A stretch of 64,000 bases of DNA from Bromus sterilis (Eukaryota > Streptophyta > Magnoliopsida > Poales > Poaceae). The notes under the pieces are model-generated. The model did not search any database, was not told where the DNA came from, and was given only the letters and a program-made list of their open reading frames with translations. Positions 23,501 through 35,049 of this stretch are shown one piece after another; the first letter of the stretch is position 1, and every line of letters starts with the position of its first letter. The DNA is taken from contig OX465600.1 in NCBI GenBank assembly GCA_950022295.1, forward strand, positions 24,713,282-24,777,281. The letters are read 5' to 3'. The translations under genes were made by a program, and so were the position numbers.

Positions 23501-24659
23501 CAGTACCATCCTCCCTTCTCAACCCCTTCACTCTATTCTTCTTCCTTCTTGCCGAAGCAACCGCCATAGAGTAGCTCGTGTTTCTATTCCCATCTTTCAG
23601 CCAAGAGACATGTGATCGCTGTTTCGCCTTCGTGTTCTTCTTCTCCTCTAGATCATGCACAATACCTCGCAACCTCCCTTCCTCCGTGATTTTTGCCTCT
23701 GAAATAGGTGCTCGCATGCATCTCTCTAGGTCTCCTCGAGCCTTCTTCAACCTTCCCTCTAACTCGCCTGCCACCTCCTTATGCCAAGTGCGCATCTTGC
23801 CGGCCACCCTCTTCATCGACTGAATGATGTTACACCTTTCCGCCCTTCCTTCCTCCCATGCTTCTCGTATAACTTCAGCACACCCCTCCTCTTGCAGCCA
23901 CCAAGCTTCGAACCTGAATCCACTATCCCCACCTCCCTCCTTTTTGTGTTCACCTCCAGTACAAATAACTAGCGGACTATGATCAGAATGTCGTGGTCGC
24001 TCGTTACTTACTTGGAATTCTGGGAATAACTCACACCAATTTGCATTCGCTGTGACCCGATCAAGCCGTTCACATATATATGTTTGTAAGTTTGTGTTGT
24101 GGTTCCTCCAAGTGAACTTGTCTCCTTTAAAGCCGATATCACACAGGCCCCCGTAGGCTAGGGCCTCTCGAAACCTATCCATACAGACTTGTGGTCTACT
24201 TATCCCTCCTACCTTCTCTTCCGACAAAAGAATTTCATTAAAGTCACCAAAGCACATCCATGGTCTCCCATCTTGGTGTTGTTGCCCGAGCAATTTGATG
24301 GTACGCCAGGTTTCCGTCTTCCTCTTTGCCTCTGACTCCCCATAAACCCCTGTCAACCTCCACACCACACCATTATCTTCCGTAACATCCACATCAACAT
24401 GTCTACGTCCATATGACCTGAGGCTCACATTCGCACCTTTCCTCCAAAACAACGCAATGCCCCTACTTCTTCCCTCTGAGCTCCAAGCTACCATGTTTCC
24501 CAGCCCCAGCATCCATCTAAACTTGTCCAATTCCTTTTCCGTGAGCTTTGTTTCTGACAGGAACAGTATATCGGGATCCTCCGTTCTCCCCATGTCGAGG
24601 AGACCATGAACTGTCGGGCCATTGCCGAGACCCCGGCAGTTCCAACCGACGATTTTCAT
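20537..24659 (-). pseudogene. LINE ORF2: endonuclease, reverse transcriptase, zinc-finger, RNase H (one frameshift)
   Basis: From the ATG at 24659 the first frame gives 1050 residues. The APE-type endonuclease spans 1-230 (WNCRG near 6-10, SETK with Glu36, GDFNE with Asp139, SDH at 225-227). The reverse transcriptase spans about 455-740 (GPDGMPS, RPISLCNVIYKLVSK, QSAFVPGR, ADMSKAYDRVEW, GLCQGDPLSPYLF and the catalytic FADD at 690-693). At about 21515-21540 the frame shifts. The other frame continues to 20537 with a zf-RVT-like CLFCGRADEDGGHLFIKC and an RNase H domain (INVDGSF, AEVHAL, TDCSLLLEAM, REANSVAHQLA) of the kind acquired by plant L1 elements. By family the enzyme nicks target DNA and reverse transcribes its own RNA. 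A single lesion suggests recent insertion. Confidence 0.93.
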
Positions 24660-25062
24660 TGCTCCCGGCAGGGTTGCTCCAGCAGCCCGGCCGATATATT
24701 CATGTATGTTACTGTCTCTTTCACCGCCTCCTCCACGACCACTCCCCCTTCCCCTTCCTCCATTCTACCCTTCTTAGCGTCCTCCTTCTCCAAATCCCCC
24801 TCCTTCGGCCTTTTGGTCCCTGCCATCTTAGCATTTCCCAGGTCACTTTGCTCTCCTGGTTTCGCCTTCCTCTCCTGCCTTTTAAACTTCCTCCTCTCCA
24901 CATTTTGTGCCTTTACTTCCTTGGCTGAGCTAGGCTTATCCTCCTTTGAATCTGCGACTTCAAGAACATCCTTTTCGTCTCTAGTAGTCTGTTCATTCAC
25001 CTCCGGGGTCTTCTCTCTGCTATTGTTTGTTCCCGTCTCTGTGTTCTTATCTTGTTCCTTTA
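24656..25062 (-). pseudogene. LINE ORF1, C-terminal remnant
   Basis: The frame is open from the 5' truncation point down to a TGA that overlaps the ORF2 start (ATGA at 24659-24656). It is charged and low in complexity (Lys/Glu/Arg-rich), as in the tail of plant L1 ORF1 proteins. The DUF4283 core and zinc knuckle would have lain in the missing 5' part. The ATGA overlap suggests ORF2 translation by termination-reinitiation. Confidence 0.65.
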
Positions 25063-25376
25063 TTTTTACATCGTGTTAATTTGCAGCGGCTGCTTGAGCA
25101 AGGTTTTTACCTTTCTGCGCTCTAAAATAACGTTTTTTAGCGTGCCACGCTAATTTGCAGCGTCTATTTTTGGCGCGCCAGATGCTTTAACAGTGCAATC
25201 CCCCTACCCCACCCCAGCCTCAACCCTTTTGGACTAAGATGAAGCGAGAGGAATAAAACGCCTAAAGTTTTCCTTCTATGCTGACGGTTGGATATGGAGT
25301 TCGCTCTATATCAGCACCCCGAGTCTTCAGATATAAAGTTCGCGACCCACTTTGCAGTGGCCATATGAAAAAAGCA

Positions 25377-25524
25377 TGACTAGACCAATCACATGCATGA
25401 AGCTAAAATCATTAAATAAGATACAACCTCTAAGAAACAATGCATTGTGGTAGTTGCATCTTCAGTTTTTAGTGTTCTGATGATAAGAAACAATGCATTG
25501 GCGGAGCCCTAATAGACTACCCAT
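25377..25524. mobile_element. Partial MITE copy
   Basis: It matches the right half of the element at 25712-26264 (GAAACAATGCATTGTGG, then GAAACAATGCATTGGCGGAG and CCC), but the left end is missing. Confidence 0.55.
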
Positions 25525-25711
25525 GGTGAGAGTAACATCAATGATAACATCACACATATCCAAGAAAAATAGATGATGTGTTAAATAATCAATGAGAAAA
25601 GAGAGGCGTGTGGTAACTTATTTTGCATTGACTAGTTACTTTCTCTTTGAGTAACATCACACATATCAAGACAATATGAGTCTACAACATAATAAATGAA
25701 GTGTTGCATTA

Positions 25712-26264
25712 GGGCACTCCCAATGTTTGTATCTTAGCACGTAATCATAGGAATTTTGCTTATGTGGCATAGTACTTAATGAAGAAAGAGATGGAGGTTG
25801 TATCTTAGCTAAGAGCATGGTTAATAGTAGAGCCAAGCGCTGGCTATACGCCATCTTATAGCCTATCTTATAGCCAGCATGTACAATAGTTAGTTATAAA
25901 GTGTACTAATTTTATTATATATGGTCCACATTTCACTCTCACAAACTGCCTAGGAGCACGTGCTAGAGCTGGCTATTAGCTAAGAGCCCGCTTACCTTCT
26001 CTCTCCTTTTCTCTCTCATCCACCTAATCAAAAATATATTATTTTATCTCTTATAGCCTGCTGACTCACCCTTATTGTATTTGCTCTAAGATACAAATCT
26101 TACACGTGGCCATATGCAAAAAGCATTGCTAAACCAATCACATGTATGCATGAGACCAAAATCATTAAATAAGATACAATCACTAAGAAACAATGCATTG
26201 TGGTGGTTGTATATTAAGTTTCTCCTATGATATTGTGCTAAGAAACAATGCATTGGGAGAGCCC
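25712..26264. mobile_element. Tourist/PIF-type MITE, host of a nested MITE
   Basis: Inverted ends GGGCACTCCCAATG and GGGCTCTCCCAATG are flanked by TTA at 25709-25711 and 26265-26267. The interior is interrupted by a second Tourist element. Confidence 0.8.
25813..26086. mobile_element. Nested Tourist MITE
   Basis: A 274-bp element begins GAGCATGG and ends TTTGCTC, and is flanked by TAA (25810-25812 and 26087-26089). Removing it rejoins the host MITE at GTATCTTAGCTAA-GATACAAAT. Confidence 0.8.
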
Positions 26265-26289
26265 TTACACCACATATATCTTACTCCCA

Positions 26290-26521
26290 ACTATAGAGAT
26301 AGTAACATAGACAAAGTTACTCCCCACTATGGCTAGTCTTAGGCTGGCCATAGTAAGAGTAACTTATATAGTAATATCACATAGTTCAATGTAAGTTTGC
26401 TGATGTGGCATGCAGTTAATAAGGAAAGAAGTCGTTGTGGTAGTAACTTAGGTAGTTACCGTAACATCACACATATCAAGATAAGATGAGTCTATACCCT
26501 AATAAATAAGGTTTTGCATGA
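26290..26521. mobile_element. Further MITE-derived sequence
   Basis: GTAACATCACACATATCAAG, AGATGAGTCTA and AATAAATAAGG-TTTGCATGA are shared with 25530-25710. An inner inverted pair (GGCTGGCCATAGTAAGAGTA / ACTCCCCACTATGGCTAG) is visible. Boundaries are not clear. Confidence 0.45.
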
Positions 26522-26562
<41 letters not shown>

Positions 26563-26841
26563 ACGCCATTTGGGACACCTAGGTGCCCAGACACCTTGCC
26601 TCCATACCTTTGGATCATATCTTGATTTCGTTCATTAAAGAGGTATGCATTAATACATTTTCAAGTAAGGTATGTATTAATACCTAGAATGAATGTACCT
26701 TTTTAAGTAAGGTATGTATTAATACCTAAAATTAATATACAATTAGGAAACAAAGCAAACATACCTTATACTAATCAAGGTGCCCAAGCACCTAGGTGTC
26801 CCAAATAATTTACCTATATATATATATATATATATATATGG
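26522..26841. mobile_element. Small element flanked on both sides by (TA)n
   Basis: (TA)n at 26522-26561 and 26815-26840 bracket a segment with inverted ends TTTGGGACACCTAGGTGC. The interior contains three copies of AAGGTATGTATTAATACCT-type palindromic words. The layout resembles rice Micron-type elements that sit inside (TA)n tracts. Confidence 0.6.
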
Positions 26842-26919
26842 TGGGTCTATTCTAACAACACCCCTTAAGACCTTATTCTAACAACTAATCCTTATTCTAA
26901 CAACACCCCCTCCCACCCC

Positions 26920-27190
26920 CTCCCAGCTTCCTGGCGCGGCAGCGCCCGATCCGGCGGCGAACCGCGACCACTCCCAGCTTCCCTGGCGCGGCAGCGCCCG
27001 ATCCGGTGGCGACCCCCACCCCTACCTGCTTCCTGGCGCGGCAGCGCCCCGATCCGGCGGCGACCCCAACCTCTCCCAGCTTCTTGGCGTGGCAGCGCCC
27101 CCGATCCGGCGGCGACCCGGACCCCTCCCAGCTTCCTGGTGCGGAAGTGCCCGCGGCCGGCGGCGACCCCCACCGCGCAGCGCACCCCCA
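26920..27190. repeat. Minisatellite, unit about 51 bp, five copies
   Basis: Units begin CCCAGCTTCCTGGCGCGG and contain CAGCGCCCGATCCGGCGGCG. They start near 26924, 26973, 27025, 27076 and 27127. It lies at the left side of the MULE, ahead of the transposase. Confidence 0.8.
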
Positions 27191-27994
27191 CCGGGGGCGG
27201 CGCGGAACAACGCAGAGAGCCGCTATGCGGCGCGGATTCGGCGGATCCTTCCACAATTCAGCGCCCCCCCCGCCTGCAGCTCCACCACTGCCTCAGTTCC
27301 GATCTGCTATCCTGCAAGATCCGCCGCCGTCCAGCAAATCGAGGCATCCAGCCGCGGTGATGCATGGTCGAGGGAAGCGAACTGCAAGGAGGCCTTCTCC
27401 GGCAAACACACAGTCGTCGTGGGAGCGAACTGCAATGGTCATATCGCCCATACAGCCTTCTCCAGCGACGATGGCGCAGGTTGAGAAGGTCCATGTGTTC
27501 CTGCAACGCAGCTGGGCTGCACGTCGACAATAAGCCGAACTACAATTGCAGAACAGCAGAGATGCTTTCAAGAGGAAGGTCGCGCCACCAACTAATGTAA
27601 GCAGTCCTACTACGTGATTTCATAATGCAGTTCTCTGTTTGTTTGCAATGCAGTGCGTTCTTGCGTCAAAAATGTGTTCGTGTCTCTCCCCATGGCTTAC
27701 AATATGTAGTAGTTTATGAAAAATAATGCAGTGCACATTGTTATATGTTGTTGAGCACTGTGTCTTTCGACTGAACTGCATGGGATTACACTGCATACAA
27801 AAAAATATAGTTTCACACAAACTGAACTGCAAAAGTAACATTGCAGTTCAGTGCAATTTTTGCTTCTTGCGTACAGAACTGACATATAGTATCTAAAAAA
27901 ACAGTGCAGTTCACTATTCTTCAAAAAAATAAATATAAAGTACCACTTTGGATTAGATACTAAGGTGCAGTTCGCTGCCTATTCTCCTATGCAG

Positions 27995-30900
27995 GATAAA
28001 GCTGTGCAGAGAAGCCATAAGATGAAGCGAGTGATTCACGGTAATCAGCCCCTGAACTGCGTTGAGAGAGAAGAGTGGGAGATGGCCGCAAAGATAACAC
28101 AAGAGATACCTAGAGGTTTTTTCAACACGACAAACAGAACTGCATACTCAGCGGAGGAAGATGTAGAGGACGAAGATGAAGACAGAATAGAACATAGCGG
28201 CCAAGATGAGGAGGACGATGAACTGATATACATGGGGCAGCAAGGGCAACGAGACGACGATGACGAGGACGATGAAGAGCAACTCATAACAGTTATGCAG
28301 CCAAGGTACACGGACGTTATTGCAACATTTGGTCAGCACATAAGAGTGGATGATATTGAGCCTCCACAAAACAATGTTGCGCATCCGGAAACCAATGTTG
28401 AACACGAGCCGGTTCGGGAGCAACCGGTTCGTCGACGCAGAAACAGTGGGATTCCGCCGAGGCCGCCTGCCACACATCAAATGGATCAGCGCCCGGATCA
28501 GAAAAAGACACAGGCAACAAAGAGAGTACAGTTCTCATCACTTCTGCCTCCCCGAGATCCTCGATTACACAGGTCTGTTGTAACTCCTCCATGCCCAATA
28601 AACATTGGTGAGATGCAAACACCGATGGAGAATAAGCAGTACACACATGTAAGCTTCCTTGATTTACTGCTGCAGTTCGTTTATGAGAACTTTTTCAGCC
28701 TGCGCGTTCTTTCATTAACAAAAATAAAACCATTTTCATGTTGCGGTGCAGAACACGAGCTTGCTGCAAGAACTTGTGCCTGCGAAAGGTATGCAGTTCA
28801 CCTCTTTCGCAGCAGCACACGAGTTCTACAACACATATGCGAGGCATGCAGGATTCGACACACGAAAAAGGGGGACGCACATGACAAACAACTACATAGT
28901 TTGCTCAAGAGAGGGCAACCACCAAGAGACTGTGTCAGATTATGACAGGAAGCGAGATAAAACAACGAAAAGAACTGGCTGCAAGGCGAAAATAAGAGTG
29001 AAAAAGATCAAGGATGTGTTTGTGATAGCACATGTTGAGCTCAATCGCAACCACAAGATGATTGAAAGCCCAGCTATGCTTCATCACTTGCACTCGCATA
29101 AGAGGGATGATCCATTGCTTGATAAACTGGTAAAGGACATGCAGATCGACAACCTGACGCACACGCAAATGATGTCGACCCTGTCGAGAATGTCAGGAGG
29201 GCTACAATATATGGGGCGCACTAGTCGTGACTGGGTGAACAAGTACATACATTAAACTAGCTGATATCTCCTCTTCTTGATGCAGTTCGCTTGTGCATTT
29301 CTGTGTGTTGTTTAATGCTAAGGTATGTTCTGCTTTCAAACTTCAGGAAGTACCAGTTCGCAAAGGAGGAAACTGGGGACGATGTGAAGAAACTGCTAGA
29401 TTTCTTTGAGAAGATGCAGGAAATAAATCCAGAGTTCTTCTATGATTACAACAAAGATGCCGATAACCATGTGAAAAACATCTTCTGGGCGAACGCAAGC
29501 TGCGGGGTTCCTATGAAGATTTTGGAGATTGTGTCACATTCGACACGACATACAAGACCAACAAGTTTCACATGCCTCTGGGCGTGTTCGTTGGAGTAAA
29601 CCACCACCTACAAAGTATAATATTTGCGGTGGCTCTCGTCAAAGACGAAACAATACCATCTTTCGAGTGGGTGTTCCGGACGTTCTTGCGTTGCATGAAC
29701 AAGCGGCCAATCTGCATACTGACAGGTAAACTAAAAAATGCAGTTCAATGCTAGCTTTTTTGTAGTCCATTTCTTACATCCAAAAAACAAAAAAGAAAAC
29801 GGAGAAAAGGCAAAGAAAGAAAAGAAATGCAGTTCTCTCAAACTAACTGATTGCTTGTTTTCAAAAAAACATGCAGATCAATGCCCCTCAATGGATGCAG
29901 CGATAAAGAGTACGCTAATAGGCACGCTGCACAAGTTGTGCTATTGGCATATACTGAAGAAATACAAGGATCATCTGTCCTTGCTGTACAAAGCATACGA
30001 GACATTCAAAGATGAGCTGACATCAGTTCTCAACCATCCATTGATGCCATCGGAGTTTGAACGCGCTTGGCATGACCTAATGGAGAAGTATAACTTGCAG
30101 AATGATGAAATTATGAATGCGCTCTGGACAGACCGAGAAGAATGGATATCAGCTTACTACAAGGAGGTGTTCTATGCACGGATGACATCAACACAGAGAA
30201 GTGAAAGCATGAACCGGATCTTGAAGAGAAACTTTGTCAAGGAAAGACACGACCTACACATATTTGCATCGCAGGTGGACAGATGCATCCAGACGAGGAA
30301 GGGCAACGAGCATGCAAAGACCATGGCTAACGAGGTATGGTACAAAAAATCTTATTAAGCACATATACGCAGTTCAGACTCACTGCTGATTTTCCTTTGA
30401 ACTTAAAAAATGCAGTTCTCTTTCCGTATGAACAAAAATGAGATGAAAAGTGTGATGTTAAATGCAGTTCTCTTCTGTATATAAAAAATGGAGGCGGAAA
30501 TTAAAACTACTGCTCAGTTTGGTTTCGAGGTTCAACTATCCAGAATTTACACAAGGGCGGTCTTTGCTGACTTCAAGAAAACGCACTACCGGAGCACTGC
30601 ATTCAGATCGGAGCAGTCCCATGAGAACCCAACAAAGTATTTGGTGCGCCACTACAACCAGTCCGATGATTTTTACTGGGCAAGACATGAGTTCCAGGTT
30701 GTCGCAGACGTGACGAACGGTATCTACGAATGCAAATGCAAACTGTGGACACACACAGGTTAGTGAGACGAGAAAAATAAGGCACAAAAAAAGCATAATG
30801 AAGTTCACTAGAATAAAAAAAACAAAAAAGAACATATTTTTTTATGCAGTTCACAAACCCCAAATTATCTGTTACATATTTATTTGAAGTTTGCTCGCAC

Positions 30901-31628
30901 TGACAACCAAAAAAAAATGAATATTTGCTGCAGGCCTGTTCTGCGTACACATCGTTTGCATGTTGGATCAGTTGCGGGTGGACAAGATACCTAAGGAGTA
31001 CATATTAAAGAGGTACACACGGAACGCGCGGCAAAATGCAACTTTTGACCGCAGAGACTACAAACAAACTGCTCCAGATGGAAGTTCAATGTTCTGCCGT
31101 AGGAGGCTACTTGTAGAAACATCCATGGACCTGTCAAACAGGGGTGTGAAGTCGGATAGCGAGTTGCACAGAGCGTTATATGGGATGAGAGCAGTCATAG
31201 AAGAAGTCGACGTGCTGAACGAAGAAGAGGCGGAGAACAACAAGAATGAACGGAGTGAGGAAAAAGAAGATGAGCACAAACATGACGCTGATGGTGCAGC
31301 TCCTACTGTGGAAGGAACAATTCTTCCCCCACCTGTATCAAACACAAAAGGGAGAAAGAAAGAGAGCAAGTCAGCAAATAAAAAAGCTGCAGCAAAGGAT
31401 GTAGGTTCTGAACAGAAGAACAAGCCTGAGCCAGAGCTGGACAGCGAAGGGAGGCCACTGGGAGTGAGGATGTGCAAATCATGCGAAAAGATTGCGGGGC
31501 ACAACTCGAGGACATGCAAGCAGAGGCTAGAAAAAATCAAGGCCAAAAATGCCACCGCATATGACCAAGCTGACCAACAAGAAGATTTGGGTCGTCCGGG
31601 TCATTATTGGGCCGCGCGTTTGTGTTAG
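27995..31628 (+). pseudogene. FAR1/FHY3-type MULE transposase, six exons, one frameshift
   Basis: Exons: 27995-28648, 28752-29242, 29347-29725, 29877-30334, 30494-30758, 30934-31628. An Asp/Glu-rich N-terminal region leads to a FAR1 WRKY-GCM1 zinc-finger domain (FTSFAAAHEFYNTYARHAGF, later Cys-Cys-His). The MULE transposase domain follows, with catalytic Asp in DTTYKTN, Asp in DQCP and Glu in SEFERAW. Next are a SWIM zinc finger (CKC, then CVH across the last intron) and a C-terminal CKSCEK-x5-HNSRTC knuckle. By family it cuts and moves Mutator-like DNA. The exon lengths sum to 2942 nt. One missing base near 29502 (after ANASC) puts exon 3 out of frame; with it the sum is 2943 and every junction phase agrees. 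The second catalytic Asp codon is split by an intron. A first exon upstream (27.2-27.6 kb) is likely but unresolved. Confidence 0.88.
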
Positions 31629-31768
31629 AAGACTCTCCTCCGCACTGCAATAATAAAAAAAGCATGCAAAAAACAAATGTCAATGGCATAGGAAAATAAA
31701 AGAATATTAAAAACAAAAGAAAAAATTGATACAAAAGCAGTTCACGTGTGACATGTAAAGAAGCATAC

Positions 31769-34700
31769 ATCAGCAGCAACGCGATCAGACAAGGAAGCCC
31801 TGACAACATTTTCCCGCCTGTCCATTTACTTCACAAGTGCCTCAGCTTCCTGCTCATACCTAGCGCACTTGACATCCTGGGAATGCTTGAACTGAACAAA
31901 TGCCGCCCTGACATTCGAAACTGACATATTAAGGAATTGAAGCTGCCCACAATCAAAATTGTGAGCGGCATCGATTTCTGCTTCAGAAGGTCCTTTGCCA
32001 GGAGTAAACAGTCCAGCAATATTCCTCATCCTAGCGTTGGATGTTGGGAGATTGGAAGTTAAATTGATAACCCTGTCAAGAAGCTCGTCAACCTGGACGA
32101 AAATATTGCGGTCATCATGAGCCTCGCCGTGAGAACCTCCAGCAGACCCCCTAGCAACACCATCAACCCGCCTAAGTGGAGAACCCCTGGCAACACCATC
32201 AACCTGCCGAATGGGTAAACCCATAGCAAGAGGCTCACGGAAGATGGGATGCAGTTCAGCGACTGCAGTGCGCTTGTATACAATTTCCCCTATCGCCTTC
32301 CACTGAACAAAAAAAGAAAGCAGTGCGCATGTAAGAAAGTAAGAGGTTCACATTTAGCATGTCAAAAAAAACAAAAAAAGAAGATAATGACAAAACATAA
32401 AGAAACTGAAAATTGTGAACATACAGGCAACTTTCCAATCTTGTAGGTATCCAGATGAATCTTTCCCCTTACAATCATGTCGGCGTTGTGAATCTTCTTC
32501 AACTCCTGATGGGATAGAATTGCAGCACGTTGCGTGCGTGTATGCATAACAGATACATTGCGAAGATTCAAGCTATCAAGGTACATGAACAGAGGCACAA
32601 TGGTGCAGCCCTCAGCACAATTCTGCTTGCTCCCTTCAGAATTCCACTTGTACACTGCAGCCTGCAACTCATCAACAACTAGCTGGCAAAAGTCCATCTC
32701 AGGCATGGAATCAAACTTCAGGTTTACAACCATGGCAGCTACCCTGGACAACCGAGTGGCAGGGCTGGGGCAAAGCAAACTCTGAAAAACAATGAGAAAG
32801 AAAACCTTCACAGCCATATCAACCTTCGCAGGATCATTAACCAAGTTACGGAGTAGTTCAAGCAGATCTTTCACATCTATGCTACGAGAGCGGTTAAAAC
32901 AAAGCTCGTCCTTCAGAGTAGCCAGAGAATCATCATGGCCGCTTTCGACAGGCCTGGGAGCGGTGCGAGTACCCATAGGGAACTCGAAAATGTGATGAAC
33001 GGCCTCACAATTTATTTCCAGAACCTTGTTTGGCCCACAGTGTAGTTTCATCGTCTCGGGGTTGATCTTTCCCATCAACTTGAACATAAGCAAACGAGAC
33101 ACATTTTTCTTCACTTTCAGATTGAAGACAATGCCGAAACCTGCTAGCTGAACCAAAATTCTGTGCGGCTCCTTCAACAAATCAACGGCTTTACATACAT
33201 TTGGGATACACAGCCGAACAGTCTTGTTGAATCGCCATTCCCCCGTAGCATCGTCTTCGGACTTCTTCCTTTTGGAACTCTTGCCAATCTACAAAAAAAA
33301 GAAATAAAGATGCAGTTCACGTTAGCATCTGAATGTTATCTTCAGAATGCAGTTCTCTTATGTAACAAAAAGAAAATGAGTTGGCAGTAAGTTGTTAAAA
33401 AATGCAGTTCTCTTCTATATAAACAAGATGATATGACAATGTGCTATTAAAATGCAGTTCTCTTCTATATTTTGTTAAACCAAAATATGGGGGCCCCCAA
33501 CCTCCCCTTAAACAAACTCATATACAAAAATAAATGTAGTTCTCTTCTATATAAAAACAAGATGATATGAGAATGTGGTATTAAAATGCAGTTATCTTCT
33601 ACTTTTTGTTAAACCATATATGGGGGGGTACCCCCCTCCCAACCCCCCAACCTCCCCTTAAACAAACTCATATACAAATATGCGGTGCGTTCCATATATA
33701 GTACATTAAAACCTAGTGTAAAAAAACTGCTAGGTTTCATTTATACAATGCAAAAAAGCTGATGCAGTTCACATCAGTAGCTCGAGTGACAAGGAGATAA
33801 ATTAAAAGCAGCAATAAAAAACATCAGCAAAAAAAGAGTGACAAACAGCAAGATAAACAACAAGATAACTTCGCAGCATCATTATCCTCCCTGTTAGAAT
33901 CCTCCTCACCAGAGTCGTTGTCAAGCATTTCTGCAGCTGCCTTTGAGCGTGCACGCTTGGATGGGCCATCAAAATCAACACCAGAGTAATCGTCAGCACT
34001 TGGCCGCTTTCTTTGAACCTCGGCATAATTGGGCCCCTTTGAGCAATCAACCCGGGGACTGCGCCGTGGAGAGATTAAACCTTCCTCTGCAACAATGTTG
34101 AGTTTTCTCTTCACAGTATTCTTTGAAGGGACAAACTTAGCAGACTTATTTGAGTCTGCAATCCTCCTTCCTATCTCCTTGCCCTCCTCAAACATTACTC
34201 GCTTCGCCTTGTGATCCTGCTTCGCCTTGTGCTCCTTCTCGAAACGATTAGCAAGCGCAATCGCTTTCTGCCTTTTCCTCGCGTTGTCGGCTGCAATCTG
34301 ATCAGACACCATCCAATCCTGAGTCACTGGTTCTGTGCCAACAACAGATTGCGACTGAGTATCGGTAATTTCAGTTACCGGATGTCCTGTCCCCAACAAC
34401 ATCGGCTGAGAAATAACGGGTAATCAAATAGTTAACACCCCCACCACCAGCCCCACCAGGGCATAAAACTGTAGGTGGAAGAAAGTATGTGTGTGAGAGG
34501 AAAAAGTAAACTAAATACAGCTAATATAAATTGGGCCACACATATATGGCAAAAAAGGCAATGTACATAAATGCAGTGCACTTTTACCAAAAAAATAATA
34601 TAAAAGATTTATGGAGACACAATAACTTGATGCAGTTCATTAGCATATGAAAAAAGAAAAAACTTATTGCACTTCATTCTAAGACAATAAAATTAAAACA

Positions 34701-35049
34701 ATTAACTAGCTGCAGTTCATATCAATTTCACAAAATTGTCTAAAACACATGTAGGTTTGTAAGTAAAATATATAATGCAGTTCTCCAATAAAAAAAGGAA
34801 GATGTTATAAGATTTTCCTAACAACCTTATGGCGACAGGGACAAAGGAGACATTGTAAATTACCAGATGGAGCGGCCGCGCTGATTGGTGAGACATCAAC
34901 GGGTGATGAAGAACCTGTAAAACAAAAAGACAAAAGAATCAGCCTAAAGCGTAGTGACAAAAAGAAAAGAAAAAGAACAAATGATATGGGAAAGCAGTTC
35001 ACATACAATTTCCTCCAAACCTTGGACTTCTTCTTGTAGGAGAAGCCAT
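31769..35049 (-). pseudogene. Unknown MULE-borne protein (Ulp1-associated N-terminal type), broken
   Basis: Minus-strand exons: 35049-35007 (MASPTRRSPRFGG), 34914-34864, one around 34402-33870 (basic, SPRRSPRVD, KRPSADDYSG), 33288-32425 and 32302-31769. The 864-nt exon encodes a folded-looking region (HRILVQLAGFGIVFNLKVKK, CEAVHHIFEFPMGTRTAPRP, CTIVPLFMYLDSLNLRNVSV) that I associate with the N-terminal half of plant transposon proteins ending in a Ulp1-like SUMO protease. No protease His-Asp-Cys motif is visible. In the last exon an in-frame TAA (31828-31826) is followed by clear coding sequence (MDRRENVVRASLSDRVAAD) and a GTATGC donor, so the stop looks like a lesion. No further exon was found: the FAR1 gene's end lies about 140 bp away, tail to tail. 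Phase between the second and third exons is unresolved. Confidence 0.6.
33395..33690. repeat. Tandem duplication (about 137 bp, two copies) built around TGCAGTTC
   Basis: AATGCAGTTCTCTTCTATAT-AAACAAGATGATATGA and GGGGG-CCCCAACCTCCCC-TTAAACAAACTCATATAC occur twice, at 33400-33535 and 33530-33690. Both lie within an intron of the minus-strand gene. Confidence 0.8.

Larger units (their letters stand above)
20507..25062 (-). mobile_element. L1-type LINE, 5'-truncated, with 15-bp target duplication
   Basis: TTTTTACATCGTGTT flanks the element at 20492-20506 and 25063-25077. Its 3' end is at the low coordinates, with a short A tail. ORF1 is represented only by its C-terminal part. ORF2 is nearly full length. 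Confidence 0.93.
19985..25195. mobile_element. DNA transposon (MITE/MULE-like) split by a LINE
   Basis: The left end (AGCATCTTCAACAG, then TTGGCGCGCTAAAA) and the right end (TGGCGCGCCAAAAA inverted, then GCATC-TTAACAG) share inverted motifs, and both flanks are rich in TAGCGC/GCGCTA words. Without the LINE and one copy of its target duplication the element is about 620 bp. The interior at 20150-20450 is GC-rich, with repeated GTGGCCGCC words and no real gene. Confidence 0.55.

Noticed and set aside
26892..27256. Repetitive Gly/Arg-rich minus-strand proteins
   Set aside because: Produced by the 51-bp minisatellite, with no other support.
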